From NCBI GenBank assembly GCA_015680635.1, contig JAABOA010000125.1, forward strand, positions 2,887 to 14,273: a stretch of DNA of 11,387 nt, written 5' to 3'. Below are positions 1-8,646 of the stretch, piece by piece. The DNA comes from Lunasporangiospora selenospora (Eukaryota > Mortierellomycota > Mortierellomycetes > Mortierellales > Mortierellaceae). Numbering within the stretch: position 1 is the first letter of the stretch; each line of letters opens with the position of its first letter. The notes beneath the pieces are model-generated. The model made no database searches and had not been told where the DNA came from. It saw nothing but the letters and a program-made list of their open reading frames with translations. The position numbers and the translations under genes are program-made.

Positions 1-57
1 CTTGCAAAAGTCATCCATGTATCATTGGTCCACTCACCATGACTACGGCGAATATAG

Positions 58-2008
58 GAGTCACAAATCGACGAGTATTATGTTGGAACCTTCGTGCCCG
101 ACCAAACCATGCTGCTGGTAGGAGGTAAACTCAAGGACCGCAAGAACTGGTCCGAGGCCGATGAAGACAACTCTATCTTGCCTTGTCCTCTTAAACTATT
201 TGACATCCTGACAGGAGAGGTGGTAACGCAATTGGAGGGTCATACGGAAGAATTACTCTGTGTGAAACGCGTTCAGTTCCGAGGAGAAAACTATTTCTTG
301 AGCGGAAGTCAGGATGGATATCTCAACAAATGGCATATGGACTCGGATTGGAAGTAGGTTGAACGCGCGGCATCTTCATCTCTCAAAACCATTTAAAAAT
401 AAGGCATAGTCTTAACCCTAACATTATCGTTGTTTCCATCTGTAGGACACTAAAGTCCATGGTTCAGATGGCAGACGGAGTGACCTGCATGGCGTTCTCC
501 GTCTCGTTTGTACCTAACACAGGCAACAAGTACTTTTTGGCTGCTGCAGATGAAAATATTCGACTCTACGATTTCGAAGGTGCTTCGGTAAGGCATCATA
601 ACGGTTTACTGACCACAAGTCATCTAAACACGACACGAGCCAACTAATGCTATAGTCCAATTTCGTTCAATCTTTTCTTTTTTTTCGCTCCTAGCTGCTG
701 CAAACTTTTGAGAACATGTACTCGTCCTACTGCGATTGTGGCAAGTTTATTACTGCAGTTGATTTCCCAATGGCTCCACTCATCCCTGAAGAATATTTGA
801 ATGGCGATATCAGTTTCTCCAACGCAGAAGGCGCCGGTGCCTCTGAAGGGTCCAGCAGCGATCCTTCATCTGCGGCCGCATCTGCGTCTTCATCCAAGAA
901 GGGCAAAATGAGGGCTATCGAAGAACCCGAGCTAGCTCTCCCAGGACCGAAGCCGCAACAGTTCGCATACTTTATTTCAAGAGGCGTTGAGCTGTTGGAT
1001 TCTGAAGAGCGCATGATTGGTATGTCCATTGGAGTTGATCAAGTCGTTCTCGTCGACCGAATCTCCCCGAACACTCTTACTGAAGCGATCTACTACTTTC
1101 TCTCTATCCCGGATCAAATAGCCAAGGATTACAATTCTTGCACGCTCCACAAGCTCATTTATCCCGATACAAAAGGCGGAAAGTGGTATCTCTCTGAGGT
1201 GAAACGATACCAGGACGACGAGTAAGCACTGTTCGCTCTTGTGGCGCTGTTTAAACAAAATCTTTGGACAATGACTTTTAACGCCTTTTTTAATATTTTT
1301 TTTGTCTATGACCAGGTACTTTTCGAATGCATGGTTAATGAAAATTGCTACAAATGGGCGGTATCTCTTGGCTCCCACGTGCACAGGCGAGGTCTTCATT
1401 TACAATTTAAAGTCAGGACAAGTGACGGGTGTGCTGAAAGACCATGACGGTAATAGTTACTCCAGAATAATCAAGACTCAAACGTAGAGTGGAGGGCTGT
1501 TGAACTAATGACTCTTTGGCACAATGTTTTCTTCTAGACGTGGAGATCAGAGATGTTCTTTTCCATCCAACAAGACCACTACTCTTTACAAGCGCTGATG
1601 GTAAGAGACTTACTCTGATGAGCTGTTGAATTTTAGTGGGGTGTAGACACGCGTTAAGCAATGGAATACTAACGACAACATGTGCACTTTATTCTCTCTA
1701 TAGATGGTCTGGTAAGAGTATACTCATACCAAAATCAAGAAGACATTGATGAAGCTTTGAAAGATTCAAGAGAGACGGAGCGGAAAGAATCCGAGGCGGC
1801 GGCTCTGATTTCTATGGCGACCGAGCTGTCGGCCGTTTCTGTCAAGGACGATGACGAAGTAGACCGGAAGAAGGTGAAGAAGGAACAAGTTGATTCAGAC
1901 CTAGATATGAATGGCAATGACGAAGATATCGATGTTGAGATGGATGGCGACCTCGATGAAACTGACGATGAGGAAATAGATGATGTGGATGACGATCTTA
2001 CCGAGTGA
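58..2008 (+). CDS. WD40-repeat (beta-propeller) protein, 5'-partial, six visible exons
   Basis: Exons that keep one reading frame are 58-353, 446-587, 695-1221, 1316-1449, 1538-1600 and 1704-2008, giving 488 residues and a TGA stop. Donors are GTAGGT, GTAAGG, GTAAGC, GTAATA and GTAAGA; the last intron has a perfect TACTAAC at 1667-1673. The first 57 bases look like the end of an upstream intron (TAG at 55-57), so the N-terminus is missing. WD-type strands are visible: GEVVTQLEGH followed by LSGSQDGYLNKW (about residues 53-92), YFLAAADENIRLYDF, YLLAPTCTGEVFIYNLKSG, and VLFHPTRPLLFTSADDGLVR near residues 372-392. A Ser/Ala/Gly-rich insertion (about 188-232) interrupts the propeller, and the last 60 residues are mainly Asp/Glu. 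Such propellers are scaffolds for protein complexes; the acidic tail would suit a nuclear or histone-binding role, but that is inference. I do not recognise the exact family. Confidence 0.85.
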
Positions 2009-2011
2009 GAG

Positions 2012-2045
2012 CAAACAAACAAACAAACAAACAAACAAACAAACA
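2012..2045. repeat. CAAA microsatellite, about 8.5 units
   Basis: A perfect tetranucleotide run begins four bases after the WD40 gene stop codon (2006-2008), so it sits in the proximal 3' UTR of that transcript. It probably varies in length between strains. No function can be read from it. Confidence 0.95.
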
Positions 2046-2844
2046 GAAGGCTCTATTTGTTCCTTGCTTCCCACTACCCTGGATCCTGTCTCTTTTTTAT
2101 TTTTTTGGTCTTTTGTGCTGCTGTTGCAGTATCAACTGCTTTTCTTTTCCTCTTTATCTCTCTGATTTCATACCTCCATACCATACGAACAAAAAGGCTG
2201 AAATCCATCAGCAAATGTCAAGAAACATCATGACATTTCTCACTATTATTAAAAAAAAAGAAAAATCTAATTCTGGTTTCGAGATGAGAGGCCGATGCAG
2301 GGCGCGTCGCGAGCTAAGGGTCCTCTGAATTATACATGAAAGTCAGTGAGACTTCTGGACTACCTTGCTATGCTGTTTGCATTCTATGGCGCTGTAGACA
2401 CTGACCATCCTATCCTCCTCACCGACCTTGCGGCGGGCCTGTGCGAGTACAATATGGACATGACTTACTCGAGAATGTTTGCCTGTCATAGCAACCGTGC
2501 ATATTCTGTGTTCACCACGCAACTTGCTTCACCCACACTGAAAATTACAATCCTAATGCGAGTAGGAGTTGTTTGTTATATCCTGAGCTCACATGCATAT
2601 TTAATACAGCTGGTCAGAACTACTGATAACTGAGCGTGGATTGCCGCTCTTTTCCCTTGAGCTGGTTATAACCAGGAACGCGTTGACCATTTTACCTTTC
2701 TCTTCAAGAACAAGGCTGGTGGGTTTTGGCAGCCTTGGTATATTTAATGTACGATCTTGTTGAATGGTGCATCAGAGATTAAGGATGCCCATGTCAGCCA
2801 ATGAGGCACACTGGGGAGTGAAATGAGGCAAGCTTGGCGTCAAA

Positions 2845-2856
2845 CCCCCCCCCCCC
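2845..2856. repeat. C12 homopolymer
   Basis: Twelve consecutive C residues lie about 20 bases upstream of the first TATA-like site. The tract is prone to length error in sequencing. It could be a promoter-proximal element, but nothing beyond its position supports that. Confidence 0.9.
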
Positions 2857-2875
2857 GCCTGGGCGCAGCACCTCA

Positions 2876-2886
2876 GTATAAAGAGG
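2876..2886 (+). promoter_or_regulatory. TATA-type site GTATAAAGAGG, copy 1
   Basis: A consensus TATAAA (2877-2882) is followed by a pyrimidine-rich tract (about 2913-2960) like a fungal transcription start region, and then by an ATG at 3016. The same 11 bases recur at 3469-3479. The arrangement looks like a core promoter, but no strong gene follows, so this may be a relic or drive a noncoding RNA. Confidence 0.35.
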
Positions 2887-3015
2887 CGAGAAAATTTTGA
2901 CGTCGTGTTTACACCTTTCTTTCACCCCTCACTCCCTTTTTCTCAACCGCCCTCTTCACCACCTACGCTTGACCAGCTGCACAGATTCATCTCTAATTAA
3001 GCGGCTCATTGGACA

Positions 3016-3322
3016 ATGAATCAAAGGTAATGGTAGTTTTTGGGAGAATTGCGAACGGCGTGTTGCACGGAAAATCGGATTGAAAATGAGCAGAGTCCTC
3101 CGTAGGTACATGAGAGGCTCATTTGACCCATGCTTTAAAGCTTGGGCTATGAGCAGTAGTGGGAAGCATCTCACCTCTCCATACGACCTCTCCATCGCCT
3201 CTTTTTTTTTTTTTTTCTGGGCCATGGATGGTGCTGGACTAAGTTGGGCTCCTGAGAAGTTGCATCTTGGGTACATGAGAGGTAGCATAAAGCTTGAGGG
3301 ATTCGAGGATCCTCGCTCTTGA
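3016..3322 (+). CDS. Doubtful small spliced ORF, 79 residues
   Basis: An ATG at 3016 opens a four-codon exon (3016-3026). A possible GT-AG intron (3027-3093, 67 bases) then joins in frame to 3094-3322, ending in TGA. The ORF is placed behind a TATA-type site and a pyrimidine tract. Against it: the intron is shorter than every other intron here, with only a poor branch point; a T15 run encodes several Phe in a row; and no domain is recognisable. The product would carry two copies of a YMRGS peptide (from GGTACATGAGAGG at 3105-3117 and 3270-3282, 165 bases apart and in the same frame). It could be a real young gene, a decayed repeat, or chance. Confidence 0.2.
3105..3300 (+). repeat. Imperfect direct duplication seeded by GGTACATGAGAGG
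   Basis: The 13 bases at 3105-3117 recur exactly at 3270-3282. Both copies are followed by a TAAAGCTTG segment (about 3136 and 3288), with the second copy shortened between the two. This suggests an old tandem duplication of about 165 bases that has since diverged. Confidence 0.5.
3202..3216. repeat. T15 homopolymer
   Basis: Fifteen consecutive T residues lie inside the doubtful small ORF, where they would encode a Phe run. The tract weakens the coding case and is a likely site of length variation. Confidence 0.9.
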
Positions 3323-3379
3323 CCGTGTGCTGCATCAATGGCACCTGCGCATTTTATTATGCGTTGGGACCATCTCTCC

Positions 3380-3867
3380 ACGACCTCCCCATGACGGCAT
3401 TGTCATTGGTGGCGCTGCATCTTAATTCAGCTTTACTCCCTTCAGTCTCAATAATCGCGGGCAATTGCGTATAAAGAGGATCCGCAGCTTAAAAAGCGTG
3501 CCGATCTTCTGCATGACCACCGTCATCTATGATTTCCACTTTATGAAGCGTAGGTTTGGGAGCTTTGTCACAGTTCAATCCAAATCAATTCATTAGGTCC
3601 ATGAGAATCTTCATGAGCGGAGCTTTGGGTGCTCAAAGCAGAAAACCATTTTAGTGGCGCTTTGGCCGCTTCTCCAAATGACTCCTCCGTGGTTGGGGCT
3701 TGCCCTGACTCATGGTGGTGCAGTTGAACCTTGGATTGATCTGGTCTTGGCTTTGCTCTGTGGGTACTCGAGGGTCTTCGTACACTGAGCTTTGATGCTG
3801 AAGGAATGTTGACTTGTGAGCCTCTGCATACTGCATTGCTCGTATCGCCTGACGACCTCCCCATGAC
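3380..3867 (+). repeat. Dispersed 16-base repeat ACGACCTCCCCATGAC
   Basis: Exact copies lie at 3380-3395 and 3852-3867, and a diverged copy starts at 3183. The flanks after both exact copies also resemble each other loosely (a T/A-rich segment, then GGCGYTGC). A related loose pair (GTGATT..GACCT.TGAG) starts near 3953 and 4048. Together they suggest that this intergenic region was built by duplication. Confidence 0.5.
3469..3479 (+). promoter_or_regulatory. TATA-type site GTATAAAGAGG, copy 2
   Basis: This is identical over 11 bases to the site 593 bases upstream. An ATG follows about 40 bases later at 3513 and opens a 27-codon frame ending at 3596, too short and featureless to call a gene. 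The sequences downstream of the two sites do not align beyond the core. Confidence 0.3.
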
Positions 3868-4083
3868 ACTCTGTGATTATGGCGTTGCTTGCAAACCAGG
3901 GCAGATATTGCGACCAAGTCTTGCCGACCAATACGGTTGTTTTCACCGCTGGGTGATTGGGACCTCTGAGTATCTCGAGTAATAGTATTGGAGAGGTTGT
4001 GTGGTTGTTGCTTTTAATTCCTAACTACTAACCATTATGAGCAGGCAAGTGATTACGACCTTTGAGCATTTATTAGCTACTTT

Positions 4084-4814
4084 TTAGAGTCCCATCCTGG
4101 TATCGAGATATTCAGCAAACCGACTAGGATCTGGATCTGGGAAAGGAACAAGCGACTCGTATCCTTTGGCTTTCAGAGTATTTTCTAGTTCACTGAGAAA
4201 GAAAGAAGAGCTGTATTAAATAAAACACCATCCGTGGCAGCACTCAAAAACAAAAAAAAAAAAAAGAAAAGACAAAGCCTATGATCAAATTTAATAAATG
4301 GGACATACCTTACGGTAGAACAGACCAAGTATCCTTTGTTATGGAGAGCAGTACCAAGTTCTTGTTGGTGGTTGTCCATAAGTTCTTCATTCACCACCAC
4401 GACAAGGTTCTTCTTGAGACGCAGGGCTTCCAATATTGTCCCGGAGCCTACACAAAGATGATTGCGGTTGAATATCTATCATCCAGGGCCACACTTGTTT
4501 ATGAAAGCAATGTCACTAACGTTACCTCCGTGGCTAATAACAAGGTCTGCGTGCATCAAATCCTCGGTCAGAGATGACTTGTAGTCAAAGGCAGATGTGG
4601 CAATGGGGCGATCAGCCAACGCTTGAGCATTTACAAAGTAAGACGCAAGAGGACTCCTTCCATGCTGGATGCTGAGATGTGAGTAACCAAGTGAGTGGAG
4701 CAGAGCAACAAAGTCGGGCGAGGATGCAGCGGTGACAAGGCTATCGAAGCGGGTGGATCCGACGGTAATAAAGACGCTCCGTTCCCGGTGCGAAGTTGAT
4801 TGAGTTCTGTCCAT
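4084..4814 (-). CDS. ALG13: UDP-GlcNAc transferase subunit Alg13
   Basis: Exons on the minus strand are 4814-4526, 4447-4309 and 4192-4084, giving 178 residues with TAA at 4086-4084. Alg13 is the cytosolic catalytic half of the Alg13-Alg14 enzyme on the ER face. It adds the second GlcNAc to GlcNAc-PP-dolichol in N-glycan precursor synthesis. Family hallmarks are clear: [11 protein letters not shown] (residues 14-24), SIQHGRS, FDYKSSL, then [17 protein letters not shown] (89-105, the nucleotide-sugar loop, split by intron 1), and [16 protein letters not shown] (112-127). The length fits the short fungal form, about 200 residues in yeast. The second donor is read as GTATGT at 4308, which splices in frame to give STVSELEN; a GTAAGG at 4313 would break the frame. 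An in-frame ATG at 4934 was not used because the segment between is Lys-run low complexity. Alg14, the membrane anchor, is not in the window. Confidence 0.94.
4252..4265. repeat. A14 homopolymer in ALG13 intron 2
   Basis: Fourteen A residues on the plus strand read as T14 in the ALG13 transcript, inside its second intron (4308-4193), about 60 bases before the acceptor. This may help as an extended pyrimidine tract. Confidence 0.9.
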
Positions 4815-5029
4815 TTGAAGCGCGTCGAGGTGGTAGTGTGAATGGAGGGAAAGAGCTCTGGGTAGGAATGTCCAATGTGCGCCACCATTTTTTTTTTTTT
4901 TTTTACTTATTTCTTGGACCTGCAACAGTTGCAACAGACAGAGACAAAGACGCGAATCTCATTTCCTTCTTTCTCTCCCTTTCCCCTTTGCTCTCCAGCT
5001 TTTGCTCTGTGGTGAATCGATCCTGTCCA
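4815..5029. promoter_or_regulatory. Divergent ALG13/RMI1 promoter region
   Basis: Only 215 bases separate the two start codons, which point away from each other, so the region must hold both promoters and both 5' UTRs. It contains T17 (4888-4904), a typical nucleosome-excluding tract. A CCAAT box (4872-4876) is also present. A long pyrimidine-rich stretch (about 4961-5010) lies just before the RMI1 start and would suit its transcription start or leader. No TATA box is evident. Confidence 0.6.
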
Positions 5030-8000
5030 ATGTCCGATGTCCCGCTCCAGGATGATCTCCTTGTCCGCAATGCACTCGTCCGCATTGGCGTCAACGCTTC
5101 TGTTAAATGGACTCGACAATGCATCGAATACAAGAGACGATCCTTGTCCTCGTCAGGAACAACATTTTCAGGGCATTCATCCGATCCCACGGACCAACTA
5201 GCTCAATTCATCTATGAAATGTACCTATTAGCTGACTTTCGGACCATTGAGCCGCGACCACTCTTGCCCAGTACCCTCAACACACCACATAAACAGCGCC
5301 TCTTCACAGTTAGCTCCGGAACAGCCGTGGACGGGGGCAAAGGTGGTGCCATCTTGCAAATCCTAGAGATCCAGGATATTGGTATTAGCTCTTTAGCGAT
5401 GCTGGAATCTTGTGAATCTATTGGGGTGGAAGGCGAGCAACCTGGAGGGTTTTTGGTGGGCAAGACTCTACCGAAGGGAGGCACATATCTTTTGGATCTC
5501 ACAGATGGAGTGCGCATGATCAAGGCCATGGTGGTTCGGCCTATCGATGGGATTGCAGTGGAAATGAAACTCGGTACCAAAGTAAGAGTCTAGCCGGAGA
5601 GCAAGCAACCAAAGCCAGGGTCATGCGTAACTTTTTTACGAGACATGCTAACAAAAATAAGTGACTACTTTGACCATTAGATTCGAGTTAAAGATGTAGA
5701 GGTTCGGCATGGAATACTTCAGTTATCTCCAAGTAACACTGCCCTGCTTGGAGGTGAGGTTGCGAGTATGAACCGACACCCACGAAGGCTTGTCATCATG
5801 AACCAGATGAAGAAGAAACTTGGGTATGCACATATCCTCCTTTTGACTCTGTAGTCTTCTCTTGAAACTAGATCCTAATTGCTTAAGTTCTCTGGAATGG
5901 ATTTTATTAGACTTCCGCTGGACTCTCTCCCTCTTACCTCGGTCACAGCTCAACCAGTACCAGCACCCCAAAATCCTAGGGTCTCCAGCATTGGCAGTCG
6001 GACTTGGAGGAATTCCCAGTCTAGTGTTGTGGCTCAGGATGCTGTTCCTTTACAGCCAACATCAAGAAGTGCGCCGTCATCTGAACCACTACAGCATCAT
6101 GGCAATACGCCAAAGGCAACGTTCACTCAATCCGATAACCCTTATCTAGGCTTTAGGTCGAACAGCAATTCGGCAGCGACAACGGACAAAATTTCTGTAG
6201 TATCGCATCAGACTACCAGTCATGAGGATGAGTATCAGAGGTTACAACGAGAGAGCGAGCCTCAATGGGACAACGACGTCAATTTAGGCATGGATGATCC
6301 CATGGCAGGCGGGTACGATGACTGGAATATGTCGCAACTATCCATTGATTCTGACACAGCAAACCCAAGGTTGGACGACATGGATGTGGACTCATCTCAT
6401 AAAGAGCCAAAGTTCGACAGCATTCTATCAAACGATACGACAGATACTAGAGTGGATATGGATGCTTACAAGTCGAGCGTAGATCCAAGCAAGCCCGACA
6501 ATGATACACCCCTTGAAACGCGACGTCCATTGAATCTAAAGGCGCCATTGTCACAGCAAGTGCCTAGGCAAGGGCGATACGATGACTCTCTTGAACGCGT
6601 GATCAAATCTGAAAATGTTTCGAACAAGCTCTCCGCAGTCAAAATTGTCAAGAGAGAGCCGAAAGAATCTATCAGGAAGGTAAAACATGATGATGATAAA
6701 AAACTCTACGACGAACAACTGCCACCGCCTCCTGATCTCGACTTTTCACCACTCGACTATCACAGCGAGAATGACACTCTTCCTCGCCATGCAATCAAGA
6801 ATGACACTCTTCCTCGCCATGCAATCAAGAATGAAAAGAAGCCCAGTTGGTCAAAGAATACACTACAGGATCGCCAATACGATTACAATAAGAGCTCAGG
6901 ATCTTCAAAAAATCCTGACAATGAGGATGACGAATGGCTTCAACAGTCGACCGCCACCAGAGCAGCATCTGTATCAACAGGGAAGAGACGAAAGAGGAGA
7001 ATATCGACATCAGAATCTGAAAGCGAATCCAAAGATCGTGATCATGTTCCAAATCGGCGCCGTTCAAGATCATTCTCAGATTTAAATCGCTGGTCCGAGG
7101 CTCGAGTTGCCAACGATATTAACCTTTGGCCTGGAGCAACGAACTCAAATGGCACGACCAAGGTCAATGAAACGGACCTTCTTTTCAAAATCAAGCAAGA
7201 GGCCGTGTCTGATTTACAAAAGGATGAAGCAGAAATGATGGACGAAGATTTTATCCCAGAGTTTGACTTGACTATGGTGGGTTCGGATGGAAAATATCAC
7301 TCGCCTAACTTGGCGTCAACCCCAGGGGGCGTGGCGGTTGCATCAACAACGGCCAGCCCCCACCAGCCTGAGCAAGAGAACCCATCCCTAGCAGCAGAGC
7401 CCTGGGCAGATCTTACAAGGGTCAAAACAGAAGCTCCAGAGCCGCTAAAAACCTTAGGGCACGAAGGACACCAGCCGCTAATCCCAGAGACTTTTAACCG
7501 CACCGAATTTATCAGTCTTTTATCGGATGAAGACGATGAGGGACTAGCTGAGGGGGACGACGATCAGTCCTTGATACTTCAACCTCCTTGTGACTCAAGG
7601 AGTGCTGCCTACGTAGGATATGGTCAGAGTGTTGGTGAGACTGAGCTTCCATCAGGAATCGATATGAGCGTTGTCAAAAAGGAAGTGGTCCACTCTCAAG
7701 TTGCTTCATCGGCTCCTCTGCCAGTGTCTTCGCCTTCGAATATCTCTATGACTTCTGTGATGGATAATAGTCAGGGCAACAATGACAATATTTCATCACT
7801 ATTGACAGATAATCAATCGACCATGCCTTTGATCAAGCAAGAGGAAACAACAATTATGGAGTTCGACATGGATGATGAAGATGAGCTAGGCATGTCAGCG
7901 ACAGCACCAGTGATTCCAGAGGTAGATCTAGAAGAAGTTGCTGAGCGTGTATACAACGGCCAAGAAGTTATTGCCAAGGTAAAACATAAAAACTGGAGGG

Positions 8001-8646
8001 GCCTTTTTGACGAGGACAATTTGCAACCAACCTGCTCACTCTTCTCTCTTTTTCATTCTCTCCCTGAAATTGAAACCAAATAGGGACGAGTACACAAGCT
8101 GGGCAAATTCTCATTGACAACTTTGACAGTGTCGATGCCAATTGTGCTGCTGCCAATGCAGTCCTCTAAAGAAAAGACCTCCGTATCTGATTCCGGATTG
8201 GGTAATCACCCTAGCAATATCCAGGGCAATGGCCAAGGCGCAATGACGGATGAAACACCCCAGCCTTTACCTTCAGGAACAAGATCGCCCCATTCATTTA
8301 TGTTGGACGCAATCCTGGACCAAAACGTGGTAGAAAGCCAATTGATGTACGGTGTCTCTGAATTCCGAGAACTAGTCCGAGTCAATGACTCTGCAGCCAA
8401 GCAGGTACGTCTTTAACTTTTTTTTTTGTAATCCAATACGGATCATCCTTTTGATGGACGTGCCGATATGATTCTAATGGTCTTGACTCTATTCCTTGGA
8501 TGTTTTAATTTCAGGCTGTTCTTGGCCTTCGAAAACGATTGTCAGAAGTCGATTCGATTGAGTGTCTGTTCCGAGGACAAAGAAATCGACTGCCAGTGAT
8601 TCGAGAAATGAGGATCCTTACCAAGCGGAAACGGTCCACCTACTAG
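5030..8646 (+). CDS. RMI1: RMI1-like subunit of the RecQ-Top3-Rmi1 dissolvasome
   Basis: Exons are 5030-5581, 5681-5823, 5911-7978, 8084-8404 and 8515-8646, giving 1071 residues. RMI1 joins the RecQ helicase (BLM/Sgs1) and topoisomerase III, and promotes dissolution of double Holliday junctions. Residues 1-75 fit the N-terminal helical part. Residues 100-235 form OB fold 1, with GGAILQILEIQDIG, the TYLLDLTDGVRMIKAM strand pair (152-167) and LQLSPSNTALLGGEV (197-211), as in the family. Residues 236-905 are a polar, acidic, probably disordered linker. It has a basic Ser/Arg patch (about 590-624, likely nuclear localisation), nine psi-K-x-E/D motifs and a SIM-like FISLLSDEDDE. The C-terminal 150 residues resemble the RMI2-binding OB fold of animal RMI1. 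The protein is far longer than human (625) or yeast (241) RMI1. Exon 3 starts at 5911 because earlier acceptors give a stop or the wrong phase. The frame is open upstream of 5030, but that part includes a Phe run from T17. Confidence 0.87.
6768..6834 (+). repeat. In-frame 30-base tandem duplication in RMI1 exon 3
   Basis: Two exact 30-base copies (6768-6797 and 6798-6827) are followed by the first seven bases of a third. They encode NDTLPRHAIK twice, so the reading frame is kept. The perfect identity indicates a recent duplication or active length change. Confidence 0.95.

Larger units (their letters stand above)
2009..4083. other. Large convergent intergenic region without a convincing gene
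   Basis: This stretch lies between the 3' ends of the WD40 gene (plus) and ALG13 (minus), so the 3' UTRs of both should fall in it. At about 2.1 kb it is six times longer than the other convergent gap in the window (8647-8990). Short open frames exist on both strands but lack family motifs, balanced composition or consistent splicing, apart from the doubtful small ORF listed separately. The stretch holds T-rich sequence (2090-2165), C12 (2845-2856), T15 (3202-3216), two GTATAAAGAGG sites, and duplicated blocks. A decayed mobile element or a noncoding transcription unit is possible; no terminal repeats or transposase remnants were seen. Confidence 0.7.

Noticed and set aside
1-57. Possible extra upstream exon of the WD40 gene
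   Set aside because: Stops occur in the continuing frame and the end looks like an intron acceptor; no exon can be supported without the missing upstream sequence.
410-421. TTAACCCTAAC, a telomere-like unit
   Set aside because: It is less than two repeat units and lies inside an intron; probably chance or a branch-point-like CTAAC.
727-1399. Minus-strand frames of 100 and 140 codons inside the WD40 gene
   Set aside because: They are antisense to well-supported exons and cross their introns; they have no motifs.
2346-2633. 95-codon open frame in the intergenic region
   Set aside because: It begins at a non-ATG codon, has no domain, promoter or splice pattern, and its composition looks like noncoding sequence.
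2662-2675. Perfect 14-base palindrome CTGGTTATAACCAG
   Set aside because: One perfect 14-base palindrome is about what chance predicts in 11 kb, and nothing nearby gives it a role.
3568-3946. Three overlapping minus-strand open frames
   Set aside because: They overlap one another in different frames with no recognisable motif, as expected for chance frames in repeat-derived sequence.
4815-4934. Upstream in-frame ATG (4934) for ALG13 adding 40 residues
   Set aside because: The added part includes a Lys run from the T17 tract and precedes the normal family start; the 4814 ATG gives the usual short N-terminus.
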